Source: Ampelocalamus luodianensis
Taxonomy: Eukaryota > Streptophyta > Magnoliopsida > Poales > Poaceae
Length of the DNA: 64,000 bases
Reading direction: 5' to 3'
Assembly: GCA_036346255.1 (NCBI GenBank)
Contig: CM070618.1
Coordinates: 83,586,428-83,650,427 of the forward strand
Positions 22,068 to 32,623 of the stretch are shown here, one piece after another. Made by a program: the position numbers and the translations under genes. How positions within the stretch are numbered: the stretch's first letter is position 1; every line of letters begins with the position of its first letter. The notes beneath the pieces were generated by a model. It had not been told where the DNA came from, did not search any database, and saw only the letters and a program-made list of their open reading frames with translations.

Positions 22068-25000
22068 CTAGCTATGACTAGGAGCAGGAGGCAAATCCAT
22101 TCTACGAGATTTCATCTGTTGAAGACGATTCATGATTGTTTCATCAGCAATGCTTTTGAATATTTCTCGCTTGCTGTAGCGCACCATCAAGTCATTGAGC
22201 CATTCATCGGAGACTTTGTTGCGCAAGTCTGTCTTGATAATTTTCATTGCCGAAAAGATTCTTTCAACTGATGTCGTTGCCACAGGAAGAATCAATGTTA
22301 GCTCAATGAGACGATGGACCAACGGGATGGTTTTGTTCCAGTTTCAACCATCTTTTCAGCGAGCCTTACAAGGTCACGACATCCACAGAATTCTACACTT
22401 CTCTTGACATTGAGAATGTAGTTTTGAAGCTAAGTTCTTAACAATATACAGTCACTTATGATGAAATCATCAGCATAAATCTCAGCAAGCGCATAAGCTT
22501 GTCCACATCAAACTTGGAGAATGAGTTACTTATATCAAGATAAGACATACATACCAATAGCTCTATAGAAACTTCATTGAAGCGATGATTTATCTCTGAC
22601 TTAGTGGCATTGATAGCCGCATAAAAGATGTCAACTCTATAAAAATGATATTGTGTCACTGTATGGCCTCGATGTGACATTCGACCCATAATTGGGGATG
22701 CTTTCATCCATATCTGAATCAATGATGCTATTTGCTTCACAAAAGTTTTTTGCTCACTCGAGCAATGGCTCCCACCCATTATCCCTCATGCATTGCAAGC
22801 TCTCATTCACATCCATAATCAAACCCATGGCATGAATGATGTCCAGATCCTTCATTTGGAATTCATATGATAATTCATTTGTAATGCCCATCAAGTCCAA
22901 CATCAAATGCAAGATGAACACAAATTCAAAGTTTTTCATTTTTTTTATCAAACTATATGCTCCACCAGAATTAGATGGTTGACAACTATCATCACTTACA
23001 ATTTCTAACACCTCCTCTGTTGCCTCCCACATTTCATACAAAAGGAGCAAGATTTTGTGATATGAGCCCTATCTAGTATCTCCAGGTGTAGCTAGGCTAG
23101 TTTCCTAATGCAACCCCACTCCAGTGAGAATCAAGCAATTCTCCACCTTTTGCAATAAGACTTCACGGTGCTTTTCAATCAAAGCACCTATCCTCTTTCA
23201 AGATGAACTAGCAGTGTTCACTATTAGGGCAACAAATTGAAGAAATCAGCAATAACTTTGACACTACTTCAGACGGTGACAACCGCTAATTGCAACTGAT
23301 GGGCAAAACAATGGGCATAGAAAGCATACGGATTTTCATCTCAAATATGTCTTTGCCAGCCGTTAAATTCTCCTCTCATATTTGAAGCTTCACCATATCC
23401 TTGCCCGCAAAGCCTCGAAAGAGATAAATCATGTCCTGCAAGCACACTAAACAATGCAGTAGAAGTGAACTCTTTGACATGTACAAGTTTAAGAAACCTT
23501 TCCATGACCTTCCCTTGATTGTTAACAAATTTGCATGTCACAAGATATACAAGTTAGGCCACATAATGCATAAATGCTATGATTAAAAAATATAAAACCA
23601 ACTACTAACCTCACAATCTGTAACATCCCAGTTTTTCTAAGCTTTTTGTAAATTTTCAAAATAAAAATAATCATTTGATTTGGTTGAAATCTTAAAACTT
23701 AACTTGAGATTTTGGAAAAATAAAATGATTTAAATGACTAAATCAAACTTCAACTAATTCAAAATTTTGGTTTGTTTTGAGTTTGCTGGAGTTCTTGGTT
23801 TTTGAAGCTCCGTGTCTCTGTTACCTCCTCATCGGGACCTCCTCTTAGTCACGACCACCCCCTGGGTCACGGTCACCCTCTTGGTTTCAACCAGCCCCAC
23901 CTGTCAGCCCTGCTTACCTTCTTCCTCAGCCCCGCATCAGTGCCACACGCGCGTGCCGCTCGAGTCAGTGTCGTGCGCGCTTTACGCCTGCTTACCTGCC
24001 CCGTCGCGCGCATTAAATGAGCCTGTCACCACCGCCTCTGACACCTCCTGGCTCCTCTGCCACCCACGTTCGCCTATCACTGCCGCCTCTGGCACCTCCT
24101 GACTCCTCTGTCATCTGCGTGCGCCCTCTGAGCCACCCCGCTTTCGCCTTGTCCCCCCAGCCGCACGCATGCCCGTGCCTCCCTCTTTCTTGTGCATGCC
24201 ATCGCCTGGCCTGCCAGCCTAGAGCTCCGCTCGTGCGCCCCGCCTGTTGATTTCTCTCTCCTCCTCCTCGACTATTATAAATAGAGCACCTGGGAGACTC
24301 GCCTTCCTCTTGTTCTTTCCCCAGCTCACCCTCTCTAGCTCCGGTTACTGCGATTTTCCTGAAGCCCCGAGCTCTGTAATCGACCGCCGTGCACCTCCTC
24401 CCGGTTCTCGCCGCACCAGTGCAGCCTCTCTTCCACCCGCATCTTTTGGTAACCCAGAGCTCCCTGACGCGATCTCCCTCACTCTGTTTTAGTTTTGTTT
24501 CACAGGAGCCGCCGTTTTCCCTTCCTCCTCCCGTCCTGGCTGACCCATTCACCGCTGGCCTCCTTCGCCCTCAGCTGCGAGCTTCTTCGCTGCCATTTCG
24601 TCGTCCGTCAACCCCCTCTGGCCCCTCTCTCTTGAACCTGGTGAGTTCCCCGTACCCTGCTTTCTCTTATTTTTTTTGGTCAACTTCCCGTGCCCTATTC
24701 TCTTTCTTTCTTCTTTCGACTGCATTGAACAGTCAAATCCCTCTTTCCTCCCTATGACCACGTTGAGTGGTCGTATCCTCCTTCCGACCAGTCGAGCCCC
24801 CTTCCGACCTTGTGATTTCAGATCTTCTGAGAGCTCATTCTCCTTCATTCGAACTCCGATCAGAGTGATTCAAGTTCCTAACTTCGTCTAAATTCAGTAC
24901 CTTTCTTTTGGTTCCAGCTTGGTTCTCTTTCTAGATTTTATTTTGATTTGTTGTATTTATTTGGTTCTTTTCGCACGTGTAGATTCCGGTTTCTCTGAAG

Positions 25001-27451
25001 AATTCTTGGACATGACGACCTCGACCGAAGCATCTCAACTCCTCAACGAAGACAAGTCGTGGACCTTTGATCATATTGAACCTATTTTATAAAAGCATAT
25101 TGTTTCATATCAACATGCATAGCTAGTTGTATAAAAATGGTTTTGGAAACTAGCTAAATACCTTCTCGACAATATGCCTCCTTGATAGATTGCAAGTGAC
25201 ATGTTGACATGTACCCTTAGACACCATAGGATGGGTAACCTTAGTTGGACATTGTTGTAATACCGACATGTGTGTGTATTATGCTTAGTCATGATTCATT
25301 AACGATAAATTTGACTAAAGAAAATATGGAATTGTGGCGGAGTCACTGCTTTTAAAAGATGTTGTGCCATGGCAAGGGTTGTCATTTGGCTGGGTTGAAC
25401 CGAAAATAATTTTATACTCGGGCGAATGATCATACAGTAAAGGGGTGCTATAAGCGCATTGGGATGCGGTTGCTTTGTCTGAGTAGTCTCTAAGGATTTA
25501 ACCTTGTACGCTATTGATCTGGGCCTTACTGTGCAACCATAAGTTTATTTATGGGGTGGACCTGGCCAACTAATTAGCAATATTTTGATTCGGATCTGTT
25601 TTGGTTGAGAACAACGTAAGAGGGGGGCCAGGGAGACGAATCCTTAGCGAGCAGGATTGAGTCAGAACATAACTTTGTAAAGGCCTTGTCACGTGCTCTA
25701 GACTGCTCACCTAAGGTAGTGAGTGGTGGTATCGATGGATGTCAAACAAACTAGAGAAGTTGTGTCTTGTGGCTCAAGCTGTACAACCTCTGCAGAGTGT
25801 AAAACTATTCGAATAGCCATATCCCCGGTTATAGACAAATGTCTGGTGATTTCACGCAAGGGGTAGATTTTCTCAAAATATGGTCGTGGTTGGTTACGAG
25901 TGGTTTGAGAAGTGAACAAGGTGTTCATGAGTCATCTGGGAAGTGAACAGGGTGTTCACGAGCTATTTTCAAAGAACTTGATTACTTATGTATTAATCTT
26001 TCAACCTGTGCTCTGCAATCTACTTATTGTATTTCCAGTCAATACTGCTTTATGCAAACTAACCCTAAAGCCATTCTTGTCTAGCCCTGCATGAATATTA
26101 ATTGCATACATCTCCCCACGGCTTGTTGAGTATATTCAAAGTACTCACGACTTTATGCTCTCTGTTTGATCAGCAGAGGAGGAAGAACCAGGGATCTCAG
26201 AGTGCTATGAAGAGGAATACTGCGAAGACCATGTGGACTAGGCCGTGTTCTGCACTTGATTGCCTGTGGGCATGTCTGATGGCCTCCACGAGTTGATTCG
26301 CTTCTTCGCTGCAAGTTGTACTTTGTTGTCTTTAGCCTTGCGTGGAAAACTCTGTAAACCTTGACCGTAAGGTCCTTTTGCTGTTACTTTTGCTGTTAAG
26401 TAATATTATTCGACTGCTTCATCGTTAATCTTATTGTATGAATATGATTTCACCTATGTTGCTACTGTGCAAGCTAGCCACTGATCATGGGACTAGTTCA
26501 ATATGCACAGAGAGTCTCAGGGTTCCATACCTGGGGATCCCAACACAATCACAACCATTTTCTCCTTTATTGATACATCTCATGATTCATCAATAAGCAC
26601 TGAAAAATTCTTATCTCTAATCCCACCCATAATCACATGAGTGACCTCTTCTGCACAAGCTTTTTGTAAGGTCTTTTTGAATCCAAGGAGAAGTCATGGT
26701 ACAATGTCTAGGAGCTACATCAAATGCCTTCTTAACTTCTTCCTTCTTATCTTTATACCACTCCACCAATTCCTTAAAATTTTCGTTATTGATGGAAGTA
26801 GCAGATTCATCATGGCCATGGAAAGCTTCACCTTGCATTAGGAGAAATTTTGCACAATCTAGAGAAGTAGTTAGATAAATTTTATATGCAATTTCGTCTT
26901 CCTTACCACAAGCATCTAATTTACTTGACACACTTAATCTTTGATTATTGAAATCCTCACATGCTTGCCTACAAAAGCTATGGGTACTACCAAGTCCACC
27001 AACATAGTCATTCAAATTTTTTTCAAAGCCTTCTACCAATTTACAAACCCAACTTTTATGAATGCATCATTGCCAAAATAATGGAGATGTGACAGACTCT
27101 TGAAAAGAAAGCAATAGAAACAAAAGGTGACATCTTTTGACACGCTATATTCTAACTAATCAAATTTGTTGAACCATGATTCTTAAAAGGATCTCCAACA
27201 ATCCATCATTTTCTTTGGAAAAACATGGATGATTGATCGAGTTGGACCCTTAAAAAATATACCCTCCTCACTTGATCTCTAATTTCATTAGAATAATCTT
27301 CAATTGGTATGCGACATGCTGGATTGGTAATGGTTTCATCCGAATTAAAATCAACCCAAGGCTTCTTTGGTTGAGTTGTGCTCTCATTGATTTGAGCAGT
27401 ACTTGTATTTGGATTATTGAAGAAATAACTATGCAAAGTTTGTTTGTCCAT
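22068..27451 (-). pseudogene. hAT transposase, TTF/ZMYM1-like, degenerate and split by an LTR
   Basis: The start codon at 27451 gives MDKQTLHSYFF and, nearby, the DQVRRVYFL block preceding the TTF-type zinc finger of plant ZMYM1-like transposases. Pieces follow on the same strand: 26617-27039 (HSFCRQACEDFNNQRLS, GEAFHGHDES, LVEWYKDKKEEV); then the catalytic-domain start FSVLIDES (with a stop just after) ending at the LTR; then beyond the LTR 23341-23541 (VNNQGKVMERFL, CGQGYGEASNMRGEFNG); 22754-23050; 22456-22779; and the C-terminal dimerisation region 22068-22322 (LPVATTSVERIFSAMKIIKT, LRNKVSDEWLNDLMV). Stops, frameshifts and the 2.9-kb LTR make it inactive. The intact family cuts and pastes its own element in the nucleus. 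Confidence 0.85.
23619..26545 (+). repeat. Solo LTR, Ty3/gypsy TGTAACATCC type, with perfect 5-bp TSD (CAATC)
   Basis: The LTR runs from TGTAACATCCCAG to GGGGATCCCAACA (TGT...ACA ends). CAATC sits at 23614-23618 and again at 26546-26550. No internal domain is present, so the element was reduced by LTR-LTR recombination. A TATA box (TATTATAAATAG, about 24273) precedes a CT-rich leader. It shares a block, GTGCTCTA...ACTGCT...AAGGTAGTGAG-GGTGGT, at about 25693-25731 with the LTR at 34635-38247. ORFs inside (for example 24013-24552) are incidental. Confidence 0.85.
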
Positions 27452-28529
27452 CTTTTATAAATCTACAACAAATTGTATATAATCCGTAACAGTGAGTACT
27501 AAATACATGTAACTATAATAGACAAGTAGATTGTAGACAACATCACAACACCATCTCAACATTCCAATTTCCAAATTTCTAAGTTTCTAGCTATTTAAAT
27601 CATTCCAAAATCAAAAATGGAACTTTACCTGATTACCCTAACAGCTCTGCAGCTCCATGCCTCTAGGCCCTCCATGGCTCCAGTACCTAACTCAGTAACT
27701 CCCGAAGGCCACGCCTCCACCAATCCACCTAACTCCCGAAGCTTAGAAACTTGGGTGTCCTGCTCCTGCGGGCTGCGGACCTGTGGTCTTGGTGTCCTTC
27801 TGAAGTGTTGAGTGTCGCCCGCCCGCCCGACTAGCGACTGCCTCCCTTACTGGCTCATTGTAGGCTTGCAGCCCAGCCCTCAGCACTGCCACCGGCCGCG
27901 CGCCCAGCCCGGGGGTCCGGCACCAACTGGCATTTGGTGGAGCCTTGGAGGGGCCCACCACCAATTTCATCCATCGCTTCGGCACTTGCGGCTCGCTCGC
28001 TCATTTCACGCTGTCGCAGCCAGGCAGCGCCACTCGCCGCCATTGCCCACTGCCGCTGCCGCCGCACACGCCCTGTGTGAGCTGACCGTGAAGGGATAGA
28101 ATTAGGGATTTGGAGAGTGGGGAATGCCGAATAGGGAATTGGATTTGGCCATTTGGGGATTGAGTTGATAACTTGCTGTCTTGATGACTGATGAGTTGGG
28201 TTCAAGTTCGAATTGGGCCCTATGACATTGAATTATGGAAAGAATATGGCCCAAACAGCTCAAATATCTTTGCTTTCTTCTTCTTCAGAGCTTCTTTCCC
28301 TTCCAATCTTCCATGGCTGCTGGCTGCCACTGCCTCCTTCAGTTGGCCTTCTTGTTCTTGGTTCTTGGCTAGTTGGCTTCTTGCTTGCGCCGCCGCGGCT
28401 AGCCGATGCTTTGTCTATGGATGGAATGGTCGGAGGAGATGGTAGCGGGGGATTTCCAGGGGCACGGCGGCTAGAGCCGGTGCGCATGCCCCTGCACGCA
28501 TCGGTGGTGCGTCCGCCACTGGTTCAAGC

Positions 28530-29743
28530 ATGCTCCGTTGCCCCCCTTCTTTTCCTTATATTTAGGAGGCGACAACAAGGATCACCGGAGGTGGAGCCGC
28601 CAGAGATGGGGAAGAAGGTCAGCGACAGGGAGATGGAGGCGTGGAGGAGGCAGCAAAATCCGAATGATGCGAATGATGTATGGACACTCCCAAAAATTGA
28701 AGTACCGCACTAAATGATAGCTTTGCAGAATTCTATTAACTGAATTTTGAAGTTTCCCCAAATTTTGAGAATTTGGATGACAGCCCCATGTGGTCGAATC
28801 TCATTCTCATCGCTAAACCACAAGCTTTTGCACGCACGGACGAAGGATAGGACGAGCATTTGTTTACGTCGATCGAGTAGAATTTGATACTACAGGCAGG
28901 GCAAGTCTAGGGGAGGAGATTGGATATCTTGCACCGGTGATCATGACCATTTGAGCTCCTTGGATCATGGGCCAACTTGTTCTCTCCCTCTCTCGGGTGC
29001 AGATCCATGTGCATCCGGCCCTAGGCCCTCAGAACTCTATAAGAGAGGGGAGCTCCCAAGGTTGATCATTACTGTCTTAAGTCAGACGAGCAGTGGATGC
29101 GAAGCATAAGATGCAAGGAAGGGCGTACGCATGCCATGCATGTCGAGCTCTCTCCCCTACGCAATCCATGGCCGATCCGTCGTGAGTCTGAGGCGTTGAC
29201 CCTGTAAAATATTGCACGCACGGGCAGTGCAGTGATCAGTACTGCCCTGCAACCTGCATGCATTCCCTCGGCTCGATCTGCCTTGGTCAATGGGATTCTA
29301 GTACAGTACTACGTACTTATTATGTTACATGTATGGATTTTTCGCTCCAACTTTTGTTGATTACTGCAGTGCTTTTTTAGAAGCTAGTCTAGATTCTAGA
29401 AGCACTATATGCAACTAGTAGTAATTAATGGCGATAATCCTTCAGTAGATTGACAGTTGAAAACCTTGCCAGTTATATATGTAAGGCCTGCCTATCAAGA
29501 TAACTACTATTATCTTTTGTTAAGTTTAACCACTCTGTCATGTATGGACCTATGGTTTTATTTCTAAAGAGCAAATAACTCGCTTTACAGCAATTGTTGC
29601 ATGGTACGCATATATATGAATCACGGCGATAACTTGTTACTCAATTTGCAGAATTAATCTTAATTACGTACTGAATGCGCAGCTGGATAGTCCTAAAAAG
29701 GGGGAAATTCGCAGCTCGACTGGTAAAAAATGATCAAGGGACT
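28530..29743. other. Intergenic sequence, no gene recognised
   Basis: A short open stretch to 28713 (MGKKVSDREMEAWRRQQNPN) is not recognised and only opens across the hAT boundary. The remainder shows no coding motif. Confidence 0.4.
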
Positions 29744-29752
29744 AAATAAATA

Positions 29753-29909
29753 GAGAAAATTCACAATATACCACTGAATAGCTACATAATTCACAATATA
29801 TCACTCATTGTGAGACTGACATGTGGATCCAGAGTTCATATGTCAGTGAGACATTAGGGATATATTATGAAGATCCGAAGTTATTCAATGGCATATAGCG
29901 AATTGTCCC
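29753..29909. mobile_element. 157-bp Mutator-like MITE with perfect 9-bp TSD
   Basis: AAATAAATA flanks the element at 29744-29752 and 29910-29918. The ends GAGAAAATTCACAATATACC and GGCATATAGCGAATTGTCCC are imperfect inverted complements, followed inward by CACTGAATAG / TTATTCAATG. The 9-bp TSD suggests the Mutator superfamily. Non-coding. Confidence 0.78.
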
Positions 29910-30326
29910 AAATAAATATCAAGTGATCGATACAAGCAATCTCCCGGCTGGCCAATGAGGCAATGGCAGCTACACCCCTACTCTGAGTATAATTGAACTG
30001 CTTTCGTTTGACTAACCATTTCCACCGAGCTCAAGGGAGACAAGGGACACGTGCACTGTTGAATACTTGCCATGCAAGATGTCATTTGCTTCCCAAGTTA
30101 AGCCACATACTCCGAACTATAACGAAGTCCATTCACATAGTGAACATGCTGACCAAATAAGCTAGAGAATAATGCCATGCATTGTACATTAGTTTCAGAA
30201 CTTGCACAGTCATTGCTTCTACTGAATAATTTGCGGTCAGACAGTAGTATCGAGTCTCTCTTGCAATTTTCATTCCATGCCTTCACCAAAGAGCAGATGT
30301 ATGTAGAGAGAGCATTTATAGATAAT

Positions 30327-30424
30327 AGGGTCAGTTTGGAATGCGAGATTTTTTTCTCCATTCTTGTAGGAAATGAACCGTTTCTCATGAAATTCTTGCA
30401 AAATTTCTGTGTTCCAAACGGCAC
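30327..30424. repeat. MITE-like unit with TTTGGAATG...GTTCCAAAC ends
   Basis: The unit starts TTTGGAATGCGAG and ends TCTGTGTTCCAAAC, matching the family at 6664-6750. Between 29919 and 30717 there is otherwise only AT-rich sequence downstream of the Dof gene. Confidence 0.5.
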
Positions 30425-30717
30425 TCTAGATAGGCAACTTCAGCTACAGTTTTTTTAAGGGAAACTTGCACAAAAACAGGTGAATAATCGTATATTTTCA
30501 AACTTTATTGTATTGCCTGATTGCCTCTATCTCACAAGTATACCGACCCTTAATTCCTTCACATGAGTACTTACCTCACGGCTCACCCTCTCCCCCTCTT
30601 CTCAAACATACATATCTATATATATAGTTCTTTCAAACCAAATTGAAAGAAAAAGAAGTAACAAACCAATCACAAGAATAACATCAAATTAGCAAAAAGA
30701 AGAATTTAATCGTATAT

Positions 30718-31692
30718 TTAAGGCATGTAGAGAGCCTCCAATCCTTGGCAATCCACACTCCAATCATGATCGGCAGCACTGATCATGCCCTCACGGAGGC
30801 TCATGGTGTCATCGGGAAACGAATCCAACGAGTCATACTTGGCCTCCTCCCACGTCGACAGGCTCGGCACGATCGAACACCACGACGAGAGGTTGCCGGT
30901 GCCGTCCGTGGGCAACCCTAGCGAATCGAAGCAGCTCTGATCCATGGCGAAGTTGAGCTCACTGAGCGCAGCTTGCACGCTCACATCAGTGCACAGCATG
31001 GTGGTTGCTGCAGTAGTACTGGTCGTGCTCGTCGGGTCGGTGCTGCTCACTGTCCCGGACCACTCGCCGAACCCGTCCTGCCTCGGGTCAAACTGTGCCG
31101 GCGCCAGAACGCCAGGGCTCAGGTCGCTGGACGCGCTGAACTTGTCGAACGTCTCGTCAACGTGCCCGGCCGACTCCGGCGTGACTGCGCCGACGCCGGC
31201 GTCGGCCGGCTGGTTGTTCAGAAACTTGGCGTACAGCATTGCGAGGTCGATGGTCGACCCGTCGGTTGCGGCGGGCACGTCGCACATCGCCTGGTCGGGG
31301 TTCGTCGGGTTGCTGACCATGCCTTCCAGGACCAGGTCGGGCCGGACTGGGCCAGGGAACCGGTGACCGAACGTCGCGTCGCGGCCGCTGGCGATGGACT
31401 CGGCCGCCGACCGCACCGACGACTTTCCCCGGCGGTTCTTCCGGCACCCGCCGCCGACGGGCACGTTCCGGAGCGACCCGCCCTTGGTCCAGTACCGGCG
31501 GCACCCCTTGCAGAAGTAGCGCGGCTGGCTGAGGCTGTAGTTGTTGTAGTAGCAGAACTTGGTGTTGGGGGAGTCGCAGCGCGGGCAGTTGGGCGCCACC
31601 TCGGCGCCCTGCTTGTACCGCCGGTCCACCAGGAGCGACGGCGGCCGCGGCGCGTACGGCAGCATGGCCTCGTGATGGTGCGACGACAGCAT
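30718..31692 (-). CDS. Dof-type C2C2 zinc-finger transcription factor, 324 aa
   Basis: The single-exon gene starts MLSSHHHEAMLPYAP at a true ATG (31692). The Dof domain spans residues about 34-88: NCPRCDSPNTKFCYYNN, SLSQPRYFCKGCRRYWTKGG, SLRNVPVGGGCRKNRR. Zinc ligands C36, C39, C61 and C64 fit C-X2-C-X21-C-X2-C. Dof proteins are plant-specific nuclear factors binding AAAG cores. The rest is low-complexity, serine/threonine-rich (SSTDPTSTTSTTAATT) with an acidic, tryptophan-containing tail (DHDWSVDCQGLEALYMP), plausibly an activation region. A TATA box lies about 165 bp upstream, with no ATG in the leader. Third positions are GC-rich. Which Dof subgroup it belongs to is not decided. Confidence 0.94.
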   Translation of the reverse strand: MLSSHHHEAMLPYAPRPPSLLVDRRYKQGAEVAPNCPRCDSPNTKFCYYNNYSLSQPRYFCKGCRRYWTKGGSLRNVPVGGGCRKNRRGKSSVRSAAESIASGRDATFGHRFPGPVRPDLVLEGMVSNPTNPDQAMCDVPAATDGSTIDLAMLYAKFLNNQPADAGVGAVTPESAGHVDETFDKFSASSDLSPGVLAPAQFDPRQDGFGEWSGTVSSTDPTSTTSTTAATTMLCTDVSVQAALSELNFAMDQSCFDSLGLPTDGTGNLSSWCSIVPSLSTWEEAKYDSLDSFPDDTMSLREGMISAADHDWSVDCQGLEALYMP

Positions 31693-31856
31693 CTCTCAAC
31701 CTTCTGCAGTGGTCAGAGCTCGAGTGGGGATCGAGTCCAAGGAGCCAAGAATGTGGTGATGTGAGGGTAATCGATCGGAGGTTCACTCGGAGACGCGAGA
31801 GGACTTGATGGGGGCTATGAGGGAGGAGGGCGAGATGGAGAGGAGGCGGTGGGGGT

Positions 31857-31866
31857 TTTATATGGA
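31857..31866 (-). promoter_or_regulatory. TATA box of the Dof gene
   Basis: Minus-strand CCATATAAAA, about 165 bp upstream of the ATG, implies a leader of roughly 130 nt containing GA/CT-rich sequence and no upstream ATG. Confidence 0.6.
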
Positions 31867-32221
31867 CCAGCAGGGTGGGACTTATTTCTGGTCACTAGCT
31901 TGTGCATGTGCATGTGAGTTTGTATCGCATAGACTTGGGCCGAGCTGTAGTGTAAGACTATATTAGTAGGCTTTAGTTTGGGGTTAAAGAAATTAGGCAG
32001 CTCGTAATTAATTACCCCAACAAACTGTGCTTGTGCAGTCCCCTTTAGTGGCTACAGTAGTCTTGTTATCGCATAATGATGCAACAACCACTGTGCAAGT
32101 GATCAAAGGACACTGCAACTTTCACATCTAAAAATGAAGCTTCAACCTCGCAGAGGTCCAATTTACACCGCCCGGCTGGCATTCACGAATATATATAAAC
32201 CTTGTGATTTACTTATAGATT

Positions 32222-32332
32222 TATGGTTCTATTTGAAAAAAAGGAAGAATTCACAATAGGAATTGAACTCTATTTCCTGCAAAACCACCGTGAAATTTCA
32301 TGCAGAATTTCTACGTTCCGAATAGACAGATT
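32222..32332. repeat. Degraded MITE-like unit (TTTGGAACG family)
   Basis: It begins GGTTCTATTTGAAAAAAAGG and ends TTTCTACGTTCCGAATAGAC, related in layout to 6664-6750 and 30327-30424. It abuts the Tourist MITE at 32337. Confidence 0.4.
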
Positions 32333-32336
32333 CTTA

Positions 32337-32620
32337 GGGCATGTACAATGGTACAGACGGCTGTTGTTTATAGCAACTCTCTATGTCACCTTAGATAGCA
32401 CTAAAGACAGCTCATACAATGGTTGTGGTGATACAGCCGGCTACAAAATTGTAGACAACACACAATCTTTTAATGTTTTTTTTTGTTTCTGGTGCTACAG
32501 TCGACTACAGGATTGTAGACATCATTTTTCTCTCTCTCTTCATTCTCTTTCATTTACGTCAGCAAAAATCCTACGTGATAGAGGCTATAGACAGCTGACA
32601 TAAACCTATTGTACATGCTC
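32337..32620. mobile_element. Tourist-like MITE (284 bp) with TTA TSD
   Basis: The left end GGGCATGTACAATGG follows TTA (32334-32336); the right end CCTATTGTACATGCTC precedes TTA (32621-32623). The 3-bp TTA duplication and terminus are typical of PIF/Harbinger-derived Tourist elements. The interior carries direct repeats of a GGCTACA-ATTGTAGACA block. Confidence 0.82.
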
Positions 32621-32623
32621 TTA

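Larger units (their letters stand above)
21755..28521 (-). mobile_element. hAT-superfamily transposon with perfect 8-bp TSD (GTTCAAGC)
   Basis: GTTCAAGC occurs at 21747-21754 and 28522-28529, directly outside short inverted ends: TAGTGGCATAACCAGGAC on the left, and TGCGTCCGCCACTG on the right, whose complement begins CAGTGGCGGACGCA. The 8-bp duplication and the CAGTGGCGGA-type terminus mark the hAT superfamily. The transposase gene runs on the minus strand (27451 to 22068). A solo LTR (23619-26545) lies inside it, so the original element was about 3.8 kb. The right 900 bp (27600-28521) is a GC-rich leader with no convincing ORF. Confidence 0.85.

Noticed and set aside
24013..24848. 179-aa and neighbouring frames
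   Set aside because: Located in the CT-rich leader of the solo LTR at 23619-26545; low complexity.
28213..28713. 166-aa plus-strand frame
   Set aside because: Crosses the hAT right boundary and TSD (28521/28522), so it cannot be an ancestral gene; no domain.
30973..31764. 263-aa plus-strand frame and 209-aa minus-strand frame overlapping the Dof gene
   Set aside because: Both are shadows of the Dof CDS; the 209-aa frame starts with GTG, so it is not an upstream ORF.
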